The position numbers and the translations under genes were made by a program. The notes below the pieces were generated by a model that was not told the origin of the DNA, searched no databases, and saw nothing but the letters and a program-made list of their open reading frames with translations. Source: Trichaptum fuscoviolaceum (lineage: Eukaryota; Basidiomycota; Agaricomycetes; Hymenochaetales; Trichaptaceae). From it: 64,000 bases of DNA. The stretch spans positions 4,835,250 through 4,899,249 of the forward strand of contig CAJSYZ010000003.1 of the NCBI GenBank assembly GCA_910574455.1. The letters are read 5' to 3'. Shown here one piece after another: positions 56,582-64,000 of the stretch (positions are counted from its first letter, which is position 1; each line of letters begins with the position of its first letter).

Positions 56582-58036
56582 CTATTTCCATATAACATTC
56601 TTATCTATCTCTCCGAAAAGGGCATTTATTTGACGCATATATTCAGCACTGCTGGATACCTCCAGCCATCTGAAACTATCCCATTTGCCTTGCCCTAGTA
56701 ATGTCTCCCTTAAATCCCAAAGCATTTTCCAATGACCATTGTCACAGTTTAATTCCAGCGTGTGCAGTGCCGGTAAAAATCCATCGTCTCCGTCAACGAG
56801 GACGTTAGGAATGTAATGTGCAAAATTCGGCAAACCCAACGACAAAGAGCGTAAGCCACGCAACTTCTTGAGGGGTACGTGAAATCGGGTGGATTTTCCA
56901 CCTTCCATTTTTTAACGTTAGGCTTTCCACAGAAGAACAGTCCTCGTGCGGAAAGATATCATCCAGTGCCCGTAAACGTTCGTCTTCAGACACTGGAGCT
57001 ACCATGCTGATCTCCGACTTGCACAGTATGGGAGTTCGTAGTGCGACCATGAACGGGCGAATTTCATGTCTTTTACTATAGGGCGACCCGATGGACAGAT
57101 GTTTCAGATTCGGCATCTCTATCATTTGAGCTTGATGATAGCCTTGCGTGCCACGCCAATCAAATGCGATGTCGAGTTCCTCCAAGTTGGAAAAAGCGGT
57201 GAGGAAGTCGCTGAGACGCTCGCTTTCGGCAGGACCTTCAGTAATGAAGAAGTCCCGGAACAACGCGGCAGAGAGTTTTGGGGCTTCGAATAATTTCGGA
57301 ATTATGTCAATATCCAAGGAACGGAAATTTGGCATTTCCCAAGACTGGTAGAAATGACCATCGTCATCTCCCAGAATTGTGTGGTCTGAGAACGTCAGGC
57401 GGAGCGAATGTAAAGACGGAAGGCATAGATTTGAGAGAAGTTGTTACTGGCTGATCTCTGTTCGACTATCCCGGGCCAACCTGTCGAAATGCGCTTCGAA
57501 GCGTTCCCATCTCGTCGAATGAGGTACGACCGCGGCAAGGAATGATAATGTGTCTTGCAATTCAGTGTCATCAAACAGTTGTAGTTCGACCGATAAGCCA
57601 ATAAATTTGCTTCTGTGTAAGCAAGTGCGCACATATGGCATCTTGTTGTAGTTGCCAATATGGGACCATAGGCGGTGCATGAACTCAGAGATTCTCTACT
57701 ACATATATTGATTCAGCCCTTTGTCGACAGCGGCGGTGCAATCAATACTCACCAGTAGTACTATATGCTTCTCAGTGAGGCAGCGGAGGTGCAGAGTGCA
57801 GAAATTGACTTATGAACTGCCTCAGATTCTGCCGTGCTCTGGAAGGGTAGTCCTTCGCTTCCCAGTGGAAACTTTGCCAGCATTGTCAAAAAAAATCTGA
57901 GTCTTGAACGCTGCGGGATGACTCGGGACAGGGTACGCCAAGTTTGAGCTGAGATTGAATTCGTGTTATAAGTAACTGTAAGTTCTCCCCTTTGATTTTT
58001 GTGCCTCATGCATCGTCCAGTGCAATCAATAAGCAT
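56582..58036 (-). pseudogene. F-box/LRR paralogue, decayed
   Basis: Related to the F-box gene just upstream (60381) and to 21670, but more diverged. Readable parts are MHRLWSHIGNYNKMPYVRTC (F-box gene: PRMWSHLNDHRSMPFIRAC), WEMPNFRSLDIDIIPKL, AFSNLEELDIAF, MIEMPNLKHLSIGS, DIFPHEDCSSVESLTL and, in another frame, FHVPLKKLRGLRSLSLGLP. A TAA follows ISQ near 57445, a frameshift lies near 56900, and the core F-box residues between about 57680 and 57800 are missing. A possible remnant of the N-terminal helix (QRSRLRFFLTMLAKF) is seen at 57930-57880. It represents an older round of F-box duplication than the two intact copies. Confidence 0.75.
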
Positions 58037-58322
58037 AGTGGGGACAGTGAGACGTAGTTCGTGAGTGCCAGATATATGCAGTCATTGGTGAGAAGATCCC
58101 TTTGGGCGAATGGATTCTTATTTCTCCGCAGGGATAGCGCAGTGAGTCTTGAGCCAACCATATTGTTATGGATGTCGTAAGTCATAGTAAGTTGCGTAAG
58201 TACGGAACCTTGTAGAAGTGATATACTTGATAGACGCAGATATGTCCTTAGCGCGAAGATGCGGTTGCACTATGATAAAACTCCTCACACATTGTCGTAC
58301 TTTGATTATACAGTAATTTCCA

Positions 58323-58625
58323 CAGTCTCCTACCCAAACCCTCCCACGGTTCGGAAGAGGCCGAGGCCTCAGGGTCATTGTAAAGTTGAGGGGGACCCTT
58401 TTCCTCCCGTTAGGGAGGGTCTGGCGCCACCTTTGCTAGCCGAAGCCCATTGGAGCAGTTCCCACGGTGAACGATAGTCGGGGGTGGACCCTTACAGCGA
58501 GCGGGTCTCGGCTAAAAAGGTGGCATCAGACCCTCCCTAACGGGAGGATTAAGGGTCCAGCAAACTTTTCACGGACCCTGAGGCTTTAGCCAATCCGCCC
58601 GTGGGAGGGTCTGAGGAGGAGACTG
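58323..58625. mobile_element. 303-bp foldback MITE with 9-bp target duplication
   Basis: Flanked by a perfect direct repeat TAATTTCCA (58314-58322 and 58626-58634). The ends are CAGTCTCC...GGAGACTG, and the two arms (over 100 bp each) are largely complementary, sharing CCCTCCCACGG, GCCTCAGGGTC and CCTCCCGTTAGGGAGGG, so the single strand could fold into one long hairpin. No coding capacity. A 9-bp duplication fits Mutator-like elements better than the 8 bp of hAT, despite the CAG end. Confidence 0.85.
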
Positions 58626-58822
58626 TAATTTCCACTGAATCTGTTGTAGTCATTTGAGGCAATTTAACAAGCTGCAATATCCGAACACTCAGCTTGAAGA
58701 CCGTCAAGGAAGGAAGATCTTCGGTGACAAGAGTATGTATGTAAATGAAGAATGCGATGTTCAAGTCAATTGGTGATATGCTAGATATTGGACATAGCAG
58801 AATGAAGGGTAGCAATGTGGGT

Positions 58823-60381
58823 TTATTCAACAAAATCTCGCCATATAATATTCTTACCCAGTGCCCCGTAGTCTTTATCTAATCGGTGAGTGTTTAGGTA
58901 GCTGGAGACCTTCAGCTGTTTGAAATCATCCCAGAGGTCTTGCTCCATTAATGCCTCTCGTAACAACGAAAGCATGCCAATGTGACATTCGCCACAGTTG
59001 GATAACTCCAGCGTGCGTAATGCCGGCACAAATTCACCCTGTTCATCCTCATACAAGGGTATGTAGGGAACGATACTTGGCGTTTCCAAAGACAACGAGC
59101 GCAATCCGCGAAGCTTTGGGAAGGGTACATAAAATTCGGTTGATTGACCAGCTAGCATTTGCAGCGATAGGCTTTCTAAGGCAGGATAGTCCTCGTGAGG
59201 GAAGAAATCTTCCAATGCCAAAAAGAATTCATTTTGAAACTTTGGAGCTCCCATCGTGATCTCCAACTTGCGCAGCACGGGAGCACGTAATGCGCCCATG
59301 AAGGAGCGGATGTCGCTGTCCTTGCACAGCAATGTATTGAATCGCAATGCTCTCAAGTTCGGCATATTCAGAACACAATTGTGATGAAACCCTCGCCCGT
59401 CCGACCTTTCCACCTCGATATCCAACTTCTCCAAAAAAGGAGAAGCGTCGATGAAGTCTTGGAGTTGTTGGCTTGCCCCATTACGCTGAGTTAAATGCAA
59501 ACCAGATAATCGCAAAGTTGAGAGTTTCGGGGCAGTGATCAATCGTGGTACTCTGTCGCACTCTAGAGAACGTAGGTTTGGCATTTCCCAGAACTGGTAG
59601 AAATGCCTGATATCATCGTTCGCGAGAGAGGCGTCCTCAGCCTCCGAGTAATAGTCTTTCAGGGTGAGCGACCGCAAAGATGGAAGGCGTAAATTTGAGA
59701 GCAGCGTTGACTTGCGGAGTTTTTCGATGTTTAATTCTGCCAATTGCAAATCAATATTCAAATGTTCCCATCTCGACGAGTGCGGGATAGTGGCGGTGAG
59801 AAGTGCGAGTGCACGATCCATGGAAAAGTCATCGCGCATGGAAAAGCGGATCGACAAGCCGACGGATTTGCTCCTCGCTAAGCAAGCTCGAATGAACGGC
59901 ATACTTCGATGGTCGTTGAGGTGGGACCACATGCGGGGCGTCTCGAGGACTACCCGTCTGAATCGCCGACAAACAAGAGACAGGCAGGAGGTGGAAATTT
60001 CGCCCTCAAATATCATTGATAGCACTTCATCGGGAATCGAAGCCAAGCCCATTCCGAGTTCGAAGGGCCGGATGTGATTTTCGATGTCCATAATCGCCGT
60101 TTCTAGAGACGTCGAGAGACCCGTTAACACATTCCCGATAGTCTTGAGGATGCGTAACCTCGATCGTGCATCCGACACGACAAAGGGAGATTTGAACCAG
60201 TGGTCGAGGTTTTTGAGACTAAGGAAGTTCAGCGAGACTCGCAAAATAGAATGAAGTCAACGAACCTGTCAATGGTTCCATCTGCCCACACTTGTCCATA
60301 TCCACCAAAGATCTCTTCACTACTGTTTCCCAACGTTTCCAGGGTGCTGATGAGCTGCGATAACGCAGCCAGATTAACCAT
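58823..60381 (-). CDS. F-box/LRR-type protein, copy 3
   Basis: Exons 60381-60266 and 60218-58823, 503 aa. Start MVNLAALSQLISTLETL; the 47-nt intron matches copy 2 exactly in length and phase. The protein is nearly the same as the 21670 product: SIPDEVLSMIFEG, CLSLVCRRFRRVV and PRMWSHLNDH for the F-box, then LRLPSLRSLTLKDY, PFLEKLDIEV, NMPNLRALRFNT, ALESLSLQML, KLRGLRSLSLETPS. It has lost four residues around NWWDKNHI beside the F-box compared with copy 2. No stop or frameshift was seen, so both F-box copies appear intact although the BTB genes beside them are broken. Probable SCF ubiquitin-ligase adaptor; substrate unknown. The 303-bp MITE lies about 200 bp past its stop codon. Confidence 0.85.
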
Positions 60382-60647
60382 CGAAAAAGCTTGTGAAGAC
60401 AAAGAGGATTCAACGCTTCGTCGAAAGCATCAATAGCAAGTACTTACCTATTACTGGATAGCAGAGGAGCAGATAGTGAGAACCAAGTTTATTGCGGGCA
60501 GTTTGCAAGAGTTGAAGACGAGGCCAACGAAACTCAACCTCCTTTCAAGCAGTGACTGTCTGAGCTGGAGGGCTCAAGCCAGGTCTTTGTCCTTTCAGAC
60601 ATGGTGCCATTTTCTCTGTCGACTAAACGAAGGCTCTCACTTTCAGG

Positions 60648-60899
60648 TTACTTAGCAAATATGCATTCCACGTAACATTCCCGACGTACATAGGTACGTG
60701 GCAGTCTACGTGGTCGACGACTGCTCCTTCGAAGTTCGATTAATGGTGGTGGCTGGAGTTGGTCGTTTGTGGTGGAGGAATGGTTGAAAGAAAGCGCGTT
60801 CAGATTCAACTCGGTGCGTTGCTTGTTTTGTCTTACCACTCTTTGTCCTCGAACCGAGACGACGACTAGCAGGCTGAGGACGAGCGCCATGCTGAGCAT
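60648..60899 (-). CDS. Putative small secreted basic protein (copy 3)
   Basis: ATG at 60899, 83 aa. MLSMALVLSLLVVVSVRG is a good signal peptide. The mature part is basic, with NQ/T-rich middle and a C-terminus rich in Arg (RRSSRRPRRLPRTYVRR), ending ECYVECIFAK with two Cys. Dibasic pairs could be Kex2 cleavage sites. A GTAAGA just after the signal peptide could instead be a splice donor, in which case the rest would differ. The copy 2 counterpart stops after 24 codons. It lies between the F-box and BTB genes, on the F-box strand, about 270 nt upstream of the F-box start. Possibly a secreted peptide; unproven. Confidence 0.4.
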   Translation of the reverse strand: MLSMALVLSLLVVVSVRGQRVVRQNKQRTELNLNALSFNHSSTTNDQLQPPPLIELRRSSRRPRRLPRTYVRRECYVECIFAK

Positions 60900-62182
60900 A
60901 CGACACACGATTCACTTGTGAGGACGCTCGACAACAACCAGCTGAATGGGCACGACGCCTGGCAGGCGGCGAACGACCGGATCAGTCTCGTCTGAGTCCC
61001 ATATCCGAGTCAAACCAAGGCTACCCTCCCCCCACCCCCTCGCGTGCATGTCGACCCTCATCTCCGCCTATAAATTCAAAATGGGCAAGTGCTCAGAAGC
61101 TGGTGTATGGATGGATGTCGTGAGCTTCGTCGAGAGGTGATCTGAGTAACGAACTTGTAACCCAAGGTGAATGGCACTTCTTACTAGTCTACCAGTTATC
61201 TCGTTATTCTTCTCGTGCAAACAAAACCTACCACGGCCGTCGAAAGTTGTTCCAATCAGCGACTTGTCGAGCACACGCCGCTTCGTAACGCTGTTGGGAA
61301 GTGTTTGTCTCGAAAGGTCTTATGAAAGGTTCAGCGAGGCTTACATTCTGAGAATGTTGTGACTTATCTTTCCCTTTGAAGGTCAACGAACACAATCGAA
61401 TGTCTCCGCAGATGCAACAACTTCGTGTTGTTTCAAGACATTCACGCACTGCCTTTTCCCTCTCAGTCCAAGGTGCTGCCGCAAATTCGCAAATTTGGAC
61501 AGAGATTCTACATCTTATTCAATTTCTCTCGGGCTGTAAGCGAGAAAAAAAGTGGGGAACTGGCTGTGGATTATAAAGCACGAGTCTCTGAGCATCGCTG
61601 ATTACCGACAGCTAGGGTTCAAGCTCACGGCTGGGCAGATTTTTGTGCGATGCTTCTGGTTCTTAGATGACTCAGGTGAGTCTCTTGTCTTGTTTTCGAC
61701 TCCGGTGGTCAGAGGCTCTGGTCTGTTCAACCCTACTACCATGGGCCAAGCCTTATAATCCACCGTAAATATCGGTCCTTCGAGTCGCATTGATTTTTTG
61801 CCTACCCCTCAACTTCGATCTTTTTATTTTGCCTTCCATGTTTTGTTTCCCGAGTTGTCACCTTTCCCTTCCCGAGGGCTTGCTCCAGCCTACGTAGCAT
61901 CAGAACTTGGCAAGCCTCATTCTACTAAATCAAACCCCATTTTGCGGACGCTTATTTAATTTATTCGATTCCCCAATGCGCCCTAGACTGGGACTCGCAG
62001 CTTTCTTTCAGCTATGTATGGCAAGACTTGACTCATTGGCCGTCTTTCTGGTGTGTCCGAAAAGATTTGACTCATTTAGGGTTAAGAATGAGCATCGTTG
62101 TTATGTCCATGCTCAGTTGAAGTCACACATATAGGAGCGGATTCGTACAACTTTCACTGTAAACCACTGTCCATTCTTCTCA
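60900..62182. other. Upstream region of BTB copy 3
   Basis: Matches 19.85-21.07 kb of copy 2 and, from about 61.61 kb, copy 1. The conserved GTGAGT donor-like site is at 61676. ORFs are not conserved in frame among copies, so any transcript here is likely non-coding or a 5' UTR exon. Confidence 0.5.
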
Positions 62183-62858
62183 ATGCCCTCGAACGCTGCC
62201 TCTGCTTCATCTGTCTCTTCAACCTCTTCGTCAGAAGATTGGGAGAAACTGCTACGACAGCATGAGGAGTATTATATCACAAGCGGCGATGTTGTCTTCC
62301 GCGTGCGCAGTGGTTTGCTGCATACTTTGACACAGGAAACTCACTCAGACGTCTTCACAGGTTGAGACTACACTATTTCGCGTTCATCGGTCCTTTTTCC
62401 TCCGAAACTCGCCGTGCGACATGTTCTCATTGCCTACCGCTCCCGAATCTGGGGCGAATGTGGAGGGTACTTCAGACGAGCATCCCATTTTCTTGCCGCA
62501 AGTAACAATCAAAGAGTTCACTCAGTTTCTCTGGGTATTCTACAATCTGTATGTCAGCTACTTCATTTTGTCCTTCTCATTGCTGAAAGTGTGCAGAAAA
62601 TCCTTTGAAAACAAGACAAGTGCCGAGAGGTGGAAGACATTTCGGCTCGCTCACATGTCGCAATGTGACGCGATACGAGAACGTGCATTTCACAGGCTTG
62701 ATTGTCTACCCATCTCTCTCGTAGGGCGTGCTGTCCTGACTACATTGCACGATGCCAGTGCAGAATTGCTTGAAAAGGCGCTCGTGCAACTTAGCGCACG
62801 ATCGCAACCATTGACTATCGATCAAGGCCGCCAACTAGCCATTGAGTTTACTGTATAG
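62183..62858 (+). pseudogene. BTB/POZ-domain protein, copy 3, C-terminally truncated
   Basis: Exons 62183-62302, 62361-62548 and 62597-62858 give an open 189-aa frame, the only copy with all three exons in phase. MPSNAASASS start, HEEYYITSGDVVFR, VETTLFRVHRSFFLRNSP, HPIFLPQVTIKEF, and FRLAHMSQCDAIRERAF show the BTB fold and the helices after it. A TAG at the end replaces the Gln codon of copy 2, and the frame behind it (VVELRERIIKDC) is still readable, so about 40 residues are lost. Two residues (LF) of the SPLFCDMF motif are also deleted. The BTB fold is probably complete, so a shortened protein may still be made; it is called a pseudogene here with caution. Confidence 0.6.
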
Positions 62859-63008
62859 GTGGTGGAGCTACGCGAACGTATCATTAAGGACTGCAGTCCA
62901 CAACACGAAGCTCTTGATAATCAGTGTACATGAGGCTGGAGTGTAGCTAAACGTCCAGGACATGAGGACCATATTTGGTACTGTTTGTACCCCGATGCGC
63001 GAAACGTG

Positions 63009-63069
63009 ACGCGTCGCAGTGGCCAAACACGACCAAGCGCGTCTGGTTGTTGTGCATTTCATTTATAAA
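63009..63069 (+). promoter_or_regulatory. ACGCGT motif and TATA box upstream of family A copy 3
   Basis: ACGCGT at 63009-63014 and TATAAA at 63064-63069, 125 nt before the ATG. The second ACGCGT present in copies 1 and 2 has changed (near 62996 the sequence reads ATGCGCG). Confidence 0.5.
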
Positions 63070-63188
63070 CCCTCCTCACCTCTCCCGCTCCTCCATCACA
63101 TCTTGCCCTTGTACCTCGACCATCTCATATACATACCTCGTGCGATAAACACCCCTCTGTCTTATACATATACCGTCTGACTTCTTCA

Positions 63189-64000
63189 ATGATGTTGGAC
63201 ACTCACCCAATCCTCATGCTTACGAGCATCTTAACGCACGCGCAGCCGTGCAACGACCCTACTACAATGCGAATCCTTCAGGAGCTAGCTAGGAAGCCAG
63301 AGGTCGATTTCTGGACTCTCTTGGACACCTGTGAGGTCCCTCTACTCTCTCCGACATTGGCTGCTCTCCAAACCCAGTGTTCTCTCTTCGATAAACCTGC
63401 TCGCCGTGTGGCATCGACTCTTACCTGTCTCAAGGGTGACATCGTACCTCCCGACAATAGTTCGACCCTTCTTAGTTGTCCTCTCCTCGACAATGACTTC
63501 AGCTCTTCATATCTTGGTGGCTCAAATAACTTTGTGGCACATCAGACCAGTGGCACTCTGTCTGGCTTCGACACTCTCCTCCCGGTTTTCTTGTTCTGTC
63601 TTCTTGCGTACTCGTTCAGGCCTTCGACTGGTAAGCTCCATGCCATGAAGGAAGGAGCTCTCACAGCTGCGAAGAAGGTGGCTATGGTGGCATACGACAT
63701 GGTCTTTGTTCTCTTCATGTGGTTTACACTCTTCGTAAGTGGCATTTATCTAGACGTTAGACTCGTACCTAATGCGATCTCAACAAGGTGGTTGACCTGG
63801 CTTCGGTTACACTCGGTTCTGGTACCCTGGATTCTCGGATTGTATTCTCGGCGACTGTGCAGTTTGAAGGACAAGAACTGATCGTTCTCGTCCTCGGGCT
63901 GCCCTTCAACAGACTCGACTTCAGCTTCAAGACGGCTAGAAGACTTCAAATATTAAGCATCATCAATCGGACTCGACACATTCTCTTATACATAGGACAC
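63189..64000 (+). CDS. Family A membrane protein, copy 3 (3' end beyond window)
   Basis: Exon 1 is 63189-63734, ending at a GTAAGT donor. Exon 2 starts at 63788 after CAACAAG and is open to the window end. The first 182 residues match copies 1 and 2 with one extra residue near the first membrane helix (GFDTLLPVFLFCLLAYSF). Exon 2 begins VVDLASVTLGSGTLDSRIVF and reaches TRHILLYIGH. No lesion is visible. It is transcribed in the same direction as the BTB gene 330 nt upstream. Confidence 0.75.

Larger units (their letters stand above)
58100..64000. repeat. Segmental duplication, copy 3 (inverted)
   Basis: Inverted relative to copies 1 and 2. Similarity with copy 2 continues on both sides of the 303-bp MITE at 58323, so that element landed after duplication. 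The right end passes out of the window inside family A exon 2. Confidence 0.85.

Noticed and set aside
63189..63881. Single uninterrupted exon for family A copy 3
   Set aside because: The open frame merely reads through intron 1; the spliced product matches copy 2, and the read-through ends early.

Overview
This window is nuclear DNA of a filamentous basidiomycete, most likely an Agaricomycete. Genes sit on both strands and are cut by many short GT-AG introns, mostly 47-75 nt. Protein families typical of that group are present: an Agaricomycete BTB family, F-box/LRR expansions, a DUF6534-like membrane protein, a P450 with many small exons, and a histidine acid phosphatase. No viral, bacterial or CRISPR sequence was seen. 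Exon joins below were worked out by hand from splice signals, reading phase and comparison between paralogues, so they are models rather than transcript-supported structures.

The two ends and the 16-24 kb region hold three copies of one gene block. In transcription order the block is an F-box/LRR gene (opposite strand), a signal-peptide-bearing small ORF, a BTB gene, and a large membrane protein called 'family A' here. Copy 1 (1-3460) has only BTB and family A. Copy 2 (about 17.3-23.45 kb) and copy 3 (about 58.1-64.0 kb) carry the whole block and are inverted relative to each other, nearly colinear to within a few bases over 4.4 kb. Family A runs off both window ends. All three BTB copies are damaged in different ways, and copies 1 and 3 share two lesions. 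A 225-bp MITE sits inside BTB copy 1, and a 303-bp foldback MITE with a perfect 9-bp target duplication sits beside the F-box gene of copy 3. The family A promoters keep a TATA box and ACGCGT motifs.

Region by region: 3.5-4.3 kb unassigned; 4.3-7.0 kb multi-pass membrane protein with PH-like C-terminus; 7.3-13.5 kb two F-box paralogues (the second frameshifted) separated by a 2.36-kb inverted-repeat element that has swallowed the 5' part of a P-type Ca2+-ATPase gene; 13.5-15.8 kb non-coding with a purine-rich repeat tract; 15.8-23.4 kb block copy 2; 23.8-26.7 kb a mitochondrial-type protein and a nine-exon DUF6534-like protein; 28.3-29.1 kb pyruvate kinase relic; 30.3-31.8 kb single-pass membrane protein; 32.4 kb intron-containing tRNA-Arg(ACG); 32.8-34.6 kb membrane-anchored phytase-like phosphatase; 35.5-36.7 kb conserved fungal protein; 37.9-39.2 kb Cys-motif protein; 41.3 kb GNAT-like protein; 43.8-45.9 kb intact cytochrome P450; 46-49.6 kb gene-poor; 49.7-51.0 kb possible MIF4G-like protein; 51.6-54.3 kb large low-complexity nuclear-type protein; 55.3-56.0 kb cupin; 56.6-58.0 kb F-box pseudogene; 58.1-64.0 kb block copy 3.

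Functionally, the single-copy genes look like ordinary dispersed fungal genes. The repeated block brings together two classes of ubiquitin-ligase adaptor (F-box and BTB) with a membrane protein and a possible secreted basic peptide. It is evolving by duplication, transposon insertion and gene loss. That is the most unusual system here, together with the Pack-type element.
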